DNA of 64,000 bases from CAYUQT01 sp964446835. GTDB taxonomy: Bacteria > Planctomycetota > Phycisphaerae > UBA1845 > JAFGLZ01. Shown one piece after another: positions 28,589 through 36,784 of this stretch (positions within the stretch are counted from its first letter, which is position 1; every line of letters begins with the position of its first letter). The DNA is taken from the NCBI GenBank assembly GCA_964446835.1, contig CAYUQT010000034.1:35814-99813 (forward strand), in the 5' to 3' direction. Position numbers and translations under genes: made by a program. Under the pieces are notes generated by a model, which was given only the letters and a program-made list of their open reading frames with translations, was not told the origin of the DNA and searched no databases.

Positions 28589-28628
28589 AAGGGGCCGCCT
28601 GCTCACACGGAGCGAGCGGCCCCTTTCT
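28589..28628 (+). terminator. Rho-independent terminator after the LPP20-like gene
   Basis: Arms AGGGGCCGC (28590-28598) and GCGGCCCCT (28616-28624) form a perfect 9-bp GC-rich stem around a 17-base loop and are followed by a short T-rich stretch (TTTCTCGTT). It lies 33 bases after the stop at 28556. Confidence 0.8.
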
Positions 28629-28878
28629 CGTTATCCCGCACGCGATGAACCTCTGTTGGGAATCTCCATATGTGGTATGACCAATAGGTGGCATTGGCAT
28701 TCTCATTCAAAGCTGCCGCCTATGCACAGCGCCTCAGGAATCTTGCACATGAACTTCAGTACACCATTGATTTTCCAATATGCTGCTGCCATGATCATTT
28801 CAAATGGTCGAGCCGGCTGATGACCAGCAGTTCTCAGGCGAGAATCAAAATGGTCATACCTTTGGGGGACTCTGAGTG
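28629..28878 (+). other. Intergenic leader before the DUF362 gene
   Basis: This stretch is noticeably richer in A+T than its surroundings. It has no convincing coding frame. It presumably carries the promoter of the DUF362 gene, but I cannot fix a -35/-10 pair with confidence. GGGGGA at 28864-28869 serves as ribosome site. Confidence 0.4.
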
Positions 28879-30030
28879 ATGCACTCCGTAAGCAGAAGGG
28901 GATTCATGCGGCGCGGTGCCGCCGCGGGGTTATCGGTCTGTGGAACCAAACTCCTGACAGGATGTGGCCTCGGAATGCAGTGGCCTTTGGACCTCCCAAG
29001 ACCCTCCCGGAGTCCAGTGGACAAATTGGCGAAGGTCGCGACCATTCGGGGCAAGGACTTGGCCCAGATGACGCGAGATGCACTCGACGTCTTCGGAGGG
29101 GCTGCCTCTATCATTCGTCCGGGCGACAAGGTTTTCATCAAGCCCAACCTGATGGCCGCCGGGTTCCTGGACATCAATGTCATGACGACGGGCAACTGCA
29201 CCAAGTGCGAGATTGTCATTGCCGTGGCCGAGGAGTGCCTCAAGGCGGGAGCGGGCAAGGTGATCATCGGAGACGGCGCCCAGATGCCGCGCTTCGACTA
29301 TGAGAAGATGGTCTCACTCGATTCATCGACCAACATGGCAGCCGAGGTGGCGCGTCTGAACGCGGCCTATCCAGGAAAGGTATCGTTGGCGTGTCTCCTG
29401 GCGGATTCGCCGGAATGGCGATCGATCCCTTCGCCCTCCACGGGGCTGGGTGACATACGTGTCTCCAACCTGATTCTTGACGCCGACCGACTCATCTCGG
29501 TGCCGGTGATCAAGACCCATTTCATGACCAAGTTCACCGCCTCGCTGAAGAACTGGGTGGGTGGGACGTCCACCGAAGACTATGGATACGGTACGCCCTC
29601 CCGAATGCGTCTGCACAACGCGGTAGGGGGGATGGATCAATGCCTGATCGACATTGCGGCGGGGATCAAGCCGGATTTTGCGATCATCGACGGTTCGATC
29701 TGCGGTGAGGGCAACGGCCCCTACATCTTCCCTGGAATCACGGGCGATCCGGTCGACATGATGGAGCGGAACGGGCAGTGGGTGATTCTGGCCAGCGACG
29801 ATCTCCTGGCCGCCGATATCACGGCCGCCCGAATGATCGGCATGGACCTCTGCACGGTCAAGCATCTGAACATGGCGTATCAACAAGGGCTGGGACAGGC
29901 CTGCCAGGATCGCATCGAACTGGTGGGTGCCACACTCGACGAGTTGAAGGTCGACTGGAAGCCCGCCGGTGACATCGATGAAGTGGCCTCAGCCGTGATG
30001 CAGGCTTTGGGCATGATGCTGGATCGCTGA
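28879..30030 (+). CDS. DUF362 domain-containing protein, Tat-like signal
   Basis: A 383-residue protein. The N-terminus (VSRRGFMRRGAAAGLSVCG) has a twin-arginine signal, with a possible lipobox at LLTGC. The DUF362 part shows VFIKPNLMAAG, GAGKVIIGDGAQMPRFDYE, ISVPVIKTHFMTKFTASLKN and CGEGNGPYIFPG, which are conserved in the family. Unlike longer DUF362 proteins it has no C-terminal 4Fe-4S motifs. Members are common in anaerobes and often neighbour polyferredoxins, but the reaction is unknown. The ATG at 28879 is preferred over a GTG three bases earlier. Confidence 0.82.
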   Translation: MHSVSRRGFMRRGAAAGLSVCGTKLLTGCGLGMQWPLDLPRPSRSPVDKLAKVATIRGKDLAQMTRDALDVFGGAASIIRPGDKVFIKPNLMAAGFLDINVMTTGNCTKCEIVIAVAEECLKAGAGKVIIGDGAQMPRFDYEKMVSLDSSTNMAAEVARLNAAYPGKVSLACLLADSPEWRSIPSPSTGLGDIRVSNLILDADRLISVPVIKTHFMTKFTASLKNWVGGTSTEDYGYGTPSRMRLHNAVGGMDQCLIDIAAGIKPDFAIIDGSICGEGNGPYIFPGITGDPVDMMERNGQWVILASDDLLAADITAARMIGMDLCTVKHLNMAYQQGLGQACQDRIELVGATLDELKVDWKPAGDIDEVASAVMQALGMMLDR

Positions 30031-30056
30031 GGTGGGCGGGCTCCTGAGTCCAAAGC

Positions 30057-31280
30057 CTACCCCTGACCGCCTGGACTCGTCTTTCCGCGAATCGTTTCAA
30101 ACAGTGCCTGAACACGAACCCCGATACGGTCGGAGTCCGACGGCGAGTAGTCCGTCTGGATCTGAAGGTATGGCAGGTTCAGATGTCTCTGGGCAAGCTG
30201 CCGAATTCGATGCGATTCCACGTCGTAGGTCAGGCATGCCTGCCAGATCAGCTCGATAATGCATTGGACGCGATACTCCCGAGCCAAAGTCGCAATCGCA
30301 TCGAGTCGACGTTGATTCGGCGTCATGACCGAGCAGGGCACGCGGAAGTACTTCCGGGCAATCGCCGTGATCGGATCGTCGCCGTTGAGGCACACATCTT
30401 CGCTGATGGGCTTTAGACCGACGCAGTTGTCCATCGCCACGACAAGCCCGCCATGGTTCTCGACAATCTCCAGAACCCGTTCCGCCCCGTGGGCCATGGG
30501 GACGCCGGTCAGCAGGACGCGCACACGCGCGGCCATCTCGGGATCGACCTGGCGACGACTCAGCAGATCCACCGCACGCTCGTATTGAGACATGTCGGCC
30601 GGAATGCAGGAAATGCTGCTCTTGAAGTCCAGAAGCTGACGCCCGGTCAGCGGCGGTGCCTGGGTGGCCATCAGAGACGCCAGTCTCCGTCGAGCGGAGC
30701 GTTCTCGATTCATCTGCTCGATCGCCTGTCGAAGTCGGCAGTCGGATATCTCCACACGGAACCGCTTCTCCAGTTCAACCTTGAACTTGAGCAACTCGCG
30801 GCGCCAGTGTTCGAAGGCGTCGGGATCATCGGGTTTCTGTGGAAGTTCGAGGACGTACATCGGGCGAGTGTGCGCCATCAGTTCGTACATCTTCTTCTTG
30901 CCGTCGCACGTCGTCTCGGCGACGACCATGTCCGCCATTTCGAGAAAGGGGTTGCTCTTCTGGAGATGATACCCATAGGTCGACTTGATCAGGGGGCACA
31001 GATTGACGGGCAGATGGGCTTCCGCCGCCGGGATCGTGTCAACGGAGCCTCCGCACAGACAGACGGGTACACCACCGGCCGCAAGGATCAGTTCGCGCGG
31101 CGTGTACTCGCAGAGGATTCCGACGATGGGCCTGCCTTCGCGGTGAGCCGACTGGGCGTATTCCAGGCAGTTTGGGATCATCCGTGCGAAGTGGGCACAG
31201 GGCGTTTCGTTGTCCACGCCCGAATTGCCCGAAACCCCGCCGCACGACGAAACGGTTGTCGACGAACAGCCGCGCTCCAC
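30057..31280 (-). CDS. Double-cubane-cluster type anaerobic reductase / 2-hydroxyacyl-CoA dehydratase D-family protein
   Basis: The core (from about 31190 downwards) matches the HgdB/BadD-like fold: GRPIVGILCEYTPRELILAA, LCPLIKSTYGYHLQKSNPFL, VVAETTCDGKKKMYEL and VLELPQKPDDPDAFEHW. The conserved cysteines fit proteins that carry a double-cubane Fe-S cluster and make low-potential ATP-driven reductions. The start is uncertain. GTG 31280 keeps a cysteine-rich leader, GTG 31217 and ATG 31181 shorten it, and the open frame reaches a TTG at 31484 inside the broken upstream gene. No activator ATPase (HgdC) is nearby. The substrate is unknown. Confidence 0.8.
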   Translation of the reverse strand: MERGCSSTTVSSCGGVSGNSGVDNETPCAHFARMIPNCLEYAQSAHREGRPIVGILCEYTPRELILAAGGVPVCLCGGSVDTIPAAEAHLPVNLCPLIKSTYGYHLQKSNPFLEMADMVVAETTCDGKKKMYELMAHTRPMYVLELPQKPDDPDAFEHWRRELLKFKVELEKRFRVEISDCRLRQAIEQMNRERSARRRLASLMATQAPPLTGRQLLDFKSSISCIPADMSQYERAVDLLSRRQVDPEMAARVRVLLTGVPMAHGAERVLEIVENHGGLVVAMDNCVGLKPISEDVCLNGDDPITAIARKYFRVPCSVMTPNQRRLDAIATLAREYRVQCIIELIWQACLTYDVESHRIRQLAQRHLNLPYLQIQTDYSPSDSDRIGVRVQALFETIRGKTSPGGQG

Positions 31281-31350
31281 CGCAGGCGCCGGGACAGAAG
31301 CCGGACAACAGGACGCCGGCGCGCTGTCCCCCGATCCCGTCGCGTGGTCG

Positions 31351-32002
31351 CTACAACTCGTGCCATTCGGGTTTGGATTCTGCGATACAGAACGGTCCCA
31401 GGTTGACTTCGATCTCAACTCGATACCTGCCTTTGAAGCCGGTGGGTACTCGCCACGAGTGCGAGCAGGTCCCTCCTCAGCCAAACCGGAACTGGCCGGA
31501 ATCCAGAACCTTGCCGGAAGCGTCCAGAAATGTGATCTTGGCCGGGTTTTCCACAGTTCACGATCCGGGGGCCGTACACCTCGCCGGCCTGCCCTACCAT
31601 GCAGTAATTCACGGACACAACATCAGCTCGCCGCGATACCGAGGTCTTGATGGTCAGTGGATCGCCACCTCGGACGACCGTCGTCTCATTCTTCTTCACG
31701 GTCACGCGATCGAGGGTCCCGAAGTCGCTGTGGCTTCGGAGTGTCCACGTGGAACGCTTCTGCCACGGTGAGCCCTTCGGATCTGTGGCGGTCAGTGTGA
31801 TCTGCTGGGTATCATAGGTACGAGCTTCAACTCCGACCTCACCTCGTCGGCCACTGATGGAATGATTCTTGTACCAATCTCGCTCGAGCTGGATGGTCAG
31901 ACTTGCGGGTTCGACTCGCAGTTTGCCCTGGTCCTGAGAGCCGAAAAGAACCAGAAGAAGAACGCTTGAATGGGTACACCAACCCCAATGGGTGATCTTC
32001 AT
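31351..32002 (-). pseudogene. Broken exported Ig-like protein gene (frameshift plus in-frame TGA)
   Basis: From ATG 32002 (signal peptide HSSVLLLVLFGSQDQG) the frame encodes beta-strand-rich sequence as far as GEVYGPRIV near 31550. It then continues as out-of-frame filler to a stop at 31415. One base further along, the frame resumes sensible sequence: TVENPAKITFLDASGKVLDS, a TGA, then GGTCSHSWRVPTGFKGRYRV and a TAG at 31351-31353. So two lesions, a +1 shift near 31545 and a TGA near 31475, separate the parts. Sequencing error, decay or recoding could explain this. Residues TCSHSW after the TGA and selAB nearby keep selenocysteine open, but the shift argues for decay. Confidence 0.55.
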
Positions 32003-32063
32003 GTGCGGATCCCCAGTTCCCCCACAAGCATCTATTTTGAGTTCCCGGGAGGAGATGTCAAGC

Positions 32064-32092
32064 TCGATCGTCGTGTAATACACCGTTACAAT
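32064..32092 (+). promoter_or_regulatory. Candidate promoter of the selA-selB operon
   Basis: TACAAT at 32087-32092 is a good -10 element. TCGATC at 32064-32069, 17 bases upstream, is a weak -35. Transcription near 32099 would leave a leader of about 23 bases containing the AAGGA site of selA. Confidence 0.35.
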
Positions 32093-32121
32093 GACAGCAT
32101 CATTCTGGAAAGGACAGACCG

Positions 32122-33537
32122 ATGACGGAACCTGACCAGGCGGCACTTCGTATGCTTCCTTCGGTGGACAGCCTCCAGGACGATCCGGAGTTGACGGAAC
32201 AAACCCCGGGGGTGCCACCGAAGGTGCTGGTTCAAGGCATTCGTCAGGCCGTCCATGAAATGCGCGATCGCCTGGCCGCGGGCGAAGGCATCATCGCCGG
32301 CAGAGTGGCTGTACGAGCCTGGATCGTGGCGAGAGCGACTGTCCTGGCGCGTGACATGATGACGCCCCACTATCGCATGGTCATCAATGCCACCGGCATT
32401 GTTCTTCATACCGCCCTGGGGCGTGCTGTCCTATCAACGCGTGTCATCGATCAGATCTATCACGAGCTGTCGGGCTATTCGCTCCTCCAGGCGGACATCG
32501 CTTCGGGTGAGCGGTCCAAACGCGACGGACGCATCGAGTCGTTGCTCCAGCAACTGACGGGAGCCGAGGCGGCGACCGTGGTCAACAACAATGCCGCCGG
32601 AACCGCCATCACGCTCAATACGCTCGCTCGAGGGCGAGAGGTGATCGTATCGCGAGGGCAGCTCATCGAAATCGGCGGATCGTTCCGCCTTCCAGAGATG
32701 ATGGAGGCCGCGGGGGTCAGGCTGGTTGAGGTCGGCACAACGAACAAGACGCATCCCAGAGACTACGAGCGAGCGATCGGCGAGAATACCGCCGCGATCA
32801 TGCGCCTGCATCCGAGCAACTACCGAATCATCGGCTTCACGTCCGAGGTGCCCCTGAGCGAACTCGTCCGGATTGCGCACGAACGGAATCTGCCTCTGAT
32901 CGACGACGTGGGAGCCGGAGCCCTGGTGGACTTCGCGCGGTTCGGGTTCGAGCCGGAACCGACGCTCCCGGAGTCCGTCGCCGCCGGGGCTGATATTGTT
33001 CTGTCCAGTGCCGACAAGCTCATCGGCGGTCCACAGGGAGGACTGATTCTCGGCAAGTCACAGTATGTCGATGCGATCCGCAAGAATCCCTGGGCCCGAA
33101 TCGTCCGTGTAGACAAACTCACACTGGCCGCCCTGGAAGCCACGTTGACCGCGTTCCTCGATGAGGAACTGGCATGTCGGGAAGTGCCGGTTCTGCGGAT
33201 GCTGCTCCAATCTCCGGCCGAGATCGCCGACCGGGCCGAGCGGATCGCCGAAGGAATCCGCCATCGGCTGCCGGACGTGTCCATGTCCGTCATCAAGGGC
33301 TTCAGCCAGATGGGCAGTGGATCATTGCCCGAGCAGAACCTCCCCACGCGACTGGTGGCGATCGAAACGAAGAAGCCTTCGCCGGATGAATGTGCCCGCC
33401 GCCTGCGATCGGACTCTCCGCCGATTTTCGCGAGAATCCAGAAGGATCGGGTGTTGTTCGATCCCCGTACCCTTCAGGCAGACGAGGAGCCAATCCTGGT
33501 TGAAGGCATCGTCAAGGCCCTTACATCGGAAGCCTGA
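32122..33537 (+). CDS. selA: L-seryl-tRNA(Sec) selenium transferase
   Basis: SelA converts seryl-tRNA(Sec) to selenocysteinyl-tRNA(Sec) with selenophosphate. The 471-residue length is normal. The N-terminal LRMLPSVDSLQDDP helix binds tRNA, and the core has VINATGIVLHTALGRA, VVNNNAAGTAITLNTLA and EVGTTNKTHPRDYERAI. The PLP lysine is K299 in SSADKLIGGPQGG. The stop is followed after three bases by selB, so the two are one operon. Its presence shows that the organism inserts selenocysteine. selD and the Sec tRNA gene are not in this window. Confidence 0.97.
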   Translation: MTEPDQAALRMLPSVDSLQDDPELTEQTPGVPPKVLVQGIRQAVHEMRDRLAAGEGIIAGRVAVRAWIVARATVLARDMMTPHYRMVINATGIVLHTALGRAVLSTRVIDQIYHELSGYSLLQADIASGERSKRDGRIESLLQQLTGAEAATVVNNNAAGTAITLNTLARGREVIVSRGQLIEIGGSFRLPEMMEAAGVRLVEVGTTNKTHPRDYERAIGENTAAIMRLHPSNYRIIGFTSEVPLSELVRIAHERNLPLIDDVGAGALVDFARFGFEPEPTLPESVAAGADIVLSSADKLIGGPQGGLILGKSQYVDAIRKNPWARIVRVDKLTLAALEATLTAFLDEELACREVPVLRMLLQSPAEIADRAERIAEGIRHRLPDVSMSVIKGFSQMGSGSLPEQNLPTRLVAIETKKPSPDECARRLRSDSPPIFARIQKDRVLFDPRTLQADEEPILVEGIVKALTSEA

Positions 33538-33540
33538 GTC

Positions 33541-35454
33541 ATGACCACTCACCAGGTGAACATCACGCTCGGGACGGCCGGCCACGTCGACCATGGCAAG
33601 ACCCTGCTCGTCCATTGTCTGACCGGGTGTGAAACAGACCGGCTGAAAGAGGAGAAGGAGCGCGGAATGTCGATCGACCTGGGCTTTGCGCCCTGCCGAA
33701 TCGACGAATGGGAAGTGGGCATCGTCGACGTGCCCGGACACGAGGATTTCATTCGCACCATGGTCGCCGGTGCGGTGGGGATGGACGGCGTGATCTTCGT
33801 CGTGGCGGCCGATGATGGCGTCATGCCCCAGACTCGGGAGCATCTGGACATCCTCACACTGTTGGGCATTCGCCACGGAATCGTTGCCCTGACCAAGGTC
33901 GATCGGGTGGATCCGGATCTGCTGGAGATCGTTCAGTCGGAACTCCAGGACTTCCTCCGAGGCACCTTTCTGGAGGCAGCCCCTATCGTCCCGGTGTCGT
34001 GCGTGACGGGACAAGGTTTCGGCCCGCTCTGGTCGGCCCTGTCGTGTATGGTTCACTCCATCAAACCCAGGCGTGCGGAAGGCGTCTTCCGTATGCCCAT
34101 CAATCGCAGCTTCTCCGTCAAGGGCTATGGTACGGTGGTTTCGGGAATCCCGGTGTCCGGCTCCGCCAAGGTCGGCGATGAACTGCTTCTGATGCCGCAG
34201 GGGCAACGAGGGCGGATCCGGGCCGTTCAGGCGTACGGCCGTTCGACCGACGTGGTTCAGGCCGGCCAGTGCTCCGCCGTCAACGTACCCGATTGGGACA
34301 GCAGGGCGATCGTACGAGGCAACACCGTCGCTCTGCCGGGCTACTTTGAACCTCAGGAGTGGTACGTGTGCCGGCTCCAACTGTTGCCGCATCTGAAGGT
34401 TCCCCTCAAAAACGGCGCCCGCGTGCGGTTCCACACGGGAATGTCCGACGTGAATGCAACCGTCTACCTCTCTCAGGGAGATCGACTGGCCGCCGGAGAA
34501 TCGGGAATCGTCCAGGTGCGGCTGGCCGATCCGATCGTTGCAGGGCCGGGTGACGGCTTCATTGTTCGTTCATTGTCCCCCGTGCAGACGATGGGAGGAG
34601 GAATCGTCGTAGAGGGGACTGCACGCCGGCTCAAGCGACGTTCCACGGATCGGATGAGCAAGCTTGCGGATCGCGCTGCCGCGATCGGGGATGACACAAG
34701 GTTCGTCGAATGCCACATCCGGACGGCTGAGGGTCTGACGGTCGGCGAATCGGACCTGTCTGTACGGACGAAGCTCTTGCCCGTCGAGTTGAAGCAGATC
34801 CTCTCCGATCTGGTGCATCGGAACTCCGTCTTGATGTCCGAACCCGGGATATACGTCCATCGGTCCTCCGCCGAGAAGATGGGAACTCAACTGGTCGCGA
34901 TCCTCGATGAGTATCACCGACAGACCCCCCGGAGTACGGGAATCTCTCCGGACGAACTCCAGAAAGCCCTCGCGATCGACCGGGCGGTTCTCGACCTGTT
35001 GATCGACTCGCTCAAGAAGGACGGACGGCTCATCGAGCGGCATCAACGTCTGGCATTGCCGGCACACCAGGAAGCCCTCAGCGATGAGGATCGACAGCAG
35101 TCCGAGGCTATCGAGGAGTCGTTCCGCAAGAGCGGCTTCCGCCCCCCGGACGCAACTGAGCTCGTGGAAACAACCTCCCTGTCGGTTGATAGAATCAAAG
35201 GTGTGATCGGAATGCTCGTCGAGCACGAGCGCCTGGTGCAGGTGGATCGAGACCTCTTCTTTCATCGGGAGGCCGTAGACCGAGCACGTTCGATCCTCGT
35301 GGATACCCTTCAGAAGGAAGGTCGACTGGAGAGCGTTCGGTTCAAGTATCTGCTGGACACATCGCGCAAGTTCGCGATCCCGCTGCTCGACTACTTCGAT
35401 CGAATTGGCGTGACGCGACAGGTAAACCACACGCGGTACCTGCGGTCGCCATGA
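33541..35454 (+). CDS. selB: Selenocysteine-specific translation elongation factor
   Basis: SelB is the GTPase that brings Sec-tRNA to UGA codons marked by a SECIS hairpin. G1 GTAGHVDHGKT, G3 DVPGHED and G4 TKVD are intact. The barrel domains follow (FSVKGYGTVVSG, TGMSDVNATVYL). The C-terminal 280 residues form winged-helix domains that bind the hairpin (for example ISPDELQKALAIDRAVLDLL and YLLDTSRKFAIPLLDYFDRI). The 637-residue length is typical. It overlaps no neighbour, is 3 bases behind selA, and 18 bases ahead of the proposed small selenoprotein. Confidence 0.97.
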   Translation: MTTHQVNITLGTAGHVDHGKTLLVHCLTGCETDRLKEEKERGMSIDLGFAPCRIDEWEVGIVDVPGHEDFIRTMVAGAVGMDGVIFVVAADDGVMPQTREHLDILTLLGIRHGIVALTKVDRVDPDLLEIVQSELQDFLRGTFLEAAPIVPVSCVTGQGFGPLWSALSCMVHSIKPRRAEGVFRMPINRSFSVKGYGTVVSGIPVSGSAKVGDELLLMPQGQRGRIRAVQAYGRSTDVVQAGQCSAVNVPDWDSRAIVRGNTVALPGYFEPQEWYVCRLQLLPHLKVPLKNGARVRFHTGMSDVNATVYLSQGDRLAAGESGIVQVRLADPIVAGPGDGFIVRSLSPVQTMGGGIVVEGTARRLKRRSTDRMSKLADRAAAIGDDTRFVECHIRTAEGLTVGESDLSVRTKLLPVELKQILSDLVHRNSVLMSEPGIYVHRSSAEKMGTQLVAILDEYHRQTPRSTGISPDELQKALAIDRAVLDLLIDSLKKDGRLIERHQRLALPAHQEALSDEDRQQSEAIEESFRKSGFRPPDATELVETTSLSVDRIKGVIGMLVEHERLVQVDRDLFFHREAVDRARSILVDTLQKEGRLESVRFKYLLDTSRKFAIPLLDYFDRIGVTRQVNHTRYLRSP

Positions 35455-35472
35455 AGCGGCGGAGGTGCAACG

Positions 35473-35730
35473 ATGGAATTCCGTTTTGGTCGAATTGCAG
35501 CCTCTCTCCTGGGCGTATCGATCCTCTTCGGTTGGATCGCCGGCGGCGGCGGCGGGGGGGGCTGACGGAGCGCGGTTTGCACTCTTGGAGAGTGCGTCAC
35601 AGTGTTGGCCTTCATCGCAGCGGCGGTCGCGGGTCTGCTGGGACTGGCCTATGACGGCCGCAAGTGGCTCTCTGCGGTGACCTTGGCCGCGATGGTTCTT
35701 GGACTGACATTGGTAGGTCTGATCAGATAG
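35473..35730 (+). CDS. Proposed small membrane selenoprotein (TGA read as Sec at residue 31)
   Basis: Behind selB, a strong GGAGG site lies 7 bases before ATG 35473. The frame encodes 30 residues (one hydrophobic helix, then seven glycines), meets TGA at 35563, and continues in the same frame for 54 codons to TAG 35730. The second part has RSAVCTLGECVTV and two further hydrophobic helices. A perfect hairpin follows the TGA at SECIS distance. Read through, this is an 85-residue three-helix protein with Sec in a Gly7-Sec context and two cysteines five and ten residues later. Alternatively these are two tiny proteins, the second from GTG 35602 with a weak GGAG site. No family is recognised. Confidence 0.55.
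35579..35595 (+). promoter_or_regulatory. Putative bacterial SECIS hairpin
   Basis: GCACTCT (35579-35585), loop TGG, and AGAGTGC (35589-35595) form a perfect 7-bp stem, extendable by one T-G pair. It begins 13 bases after the TGA at 35563-35565, and the loop begins 20 bases after it, with G at loop position two. From memory of published bSECIS rules (loop 16-37 bases after UGA, short stem, a G in the first two loop bases), it fits. SelB from the same operon would be the binding factor. Confidence 0.5.
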
Positions 35731-35754
35731 CCCTCACAGAATCGGGATGTCTCG

Positions 35755-36552
35755 TCAGAGGCCCAGGGCGATTTCCCCGTAGACATAGGCCGCGATGGCC
35801 ATGACCAACGTGGCGATCGCAATATAGCCCAGGACCTCTTTGAGGCCGACGGGCAGTCCGGAGAACGGCAGGTCCAATACGGTGAGTACCCCCTCGATGG
35901 CGCGCATGGATGCAGCCACGGTTCGTCCCAGTATGCCCTCATGTGATGGCAAGACAGCAACAGCGGGCTCGGCGTTCTTAGCCTCAGTGGGAACGGCCAG
36001 TCTCTCGCTAATCTCCTTCTCGGCCTCTTTCTCACCATCGCTTAGATCGACGGACACATTGAATTCATCGAATTCAGGAGGATGCACCTGCGGTGCCTGA
36101 GGGACGGCGGATTCGTGGGACACTTGGCCCTTCGTCTCTGGAGCTGCAGGCTGTGGTTGAGATGGCTTGGCCAACTTCTTGGAAGGCTCGGCCGAGGCCG
36201 AGACAGACTTTGCGTCTGGGGGGATGGGGGTAGGGACAGTCGTCTGAGCGGAAGCGCCGTCGATAGCCGCCGATTCGGTGGCCTTCTGTAGCATTTCTTC
36301 CAGCTCGTTCAGTTGGGCGTCGACATCTTCGCCAGAGCTCGCTCCCGGCCCTGGTGCCTTGGGGGGCTGCGCTGGAGATGCATGCGGTTTTGCGGGAACA
36401 CCTTCCGCTGCCCCAGCTTGCTTCTCATGCGACAAGCCAAGCTCGCGACCTGCGTCCTGGGCAAGCTTGCCCGCTTGCTCCAGGAGTTTGTCTATATCAG
36501 ACTCCACCATGTCGCCGATAGGGTCTGGCTTTTTCGAATCCTGTGTGCTCAT
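35755..36552 (-). CDS. Pro/Ala-rich protein with C-terminal membrane helices, unknown function
   Basis: A 265-residue protein with no recognised domain. Residues 1-40 are helical (DPIGDMVESDIDKLLEQAGK). Residues 50-165 are rich in proline, alanine and lysine and probably disordered. The last 70 residues contain an amphipathic segment (IEGVLTVLDLPFSGLPVGLK) and one clear membrane helix (VLGYIAIATLVMAIAAYVYG). The layout suggests a membrane-anchored cytoplasmic tether. It converges on the proposed selenoprotein gene (25 bases apart) and is divergent from rsmE. Confidence 0.6.
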   Translation of the reverse strand: MSTQDSKKPDPIGDMVESDIDKLLEQAGKLAQDAGRELGLSHEKQAGAAEGVPAKPHASPAQPPKAPGPGASSGEDVDAQLNELEEMLQKATESAAIDGASAQTTVPTPIPPDAKSVSASAEPSKKLAKPSQPQPAAPETKGQVSHESAVPQAPQVHPPEFDEFNVSVDLSDGEKEAEKEISERLAVPTEAKNAEPAVAVLPSHEGILGRTVAASMRAIEGVLTVLDLPFSGLPVGLKEVLGYIAIATLVMAIAAYVYGEIALGL

Positions 36553-36749
36553 GATTGCGTCATCAGGGGGTCCCGGCGGTGTCTTCTGACGAGTCTATCG
36601 GCGTTTATCAGGCAGCGGCTTGACAGGTCAAGCAATCCGGAATGCGTCCCGGAGGTCACTATGAACTCCAAGGTCATGGGCGAGAAGCATCCATCTCCGT
36701 CACGATCGTCTGGAGCTGGCGAGTGACGGACGATTCGGTAGACACCCAT

Positions 36750-36778
36750 GTCAACAGGCGGGTGCTTTTGCTTATAAT
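36750..36778 (+). promoter_or_regulatory. Extended -10 promoter directly before rsmE, suggesting a leaderless mRNA
   Basis: A perfect TATAAT at 36773-36778 ends 6 bases before the ATG at 36785. The -35 region (GTCAAC, 36750-36755) is weak. There is no Shine-Dalgarno match before the ATG. Transcription would start at or next to the A of the start codon. Confidence 0.5.
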
Positions 36779-36784
36779 TCCGCT

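Noticed and set aside
30453..31406. Plus-strand frame of 317 codons opposite the reductase gene
   Set aside because: Antisense to the conserved HgdB-like core; no recognisable domain.
31890..31930. tRNA-like GGGTTCGACTC segment
   Set aside because: It matches a T-arm by chance but no acceptor stem, D-arm or anticodon arm can be drawn, and it falls inside a coding frame.
35602..35730. Separate 42-residue protein from GTG
   Set aside because: Possible, but the ribosome site is weak and the frame is continuous with the upstream frame across a single TGA. The selenoprotein reading is preferred.
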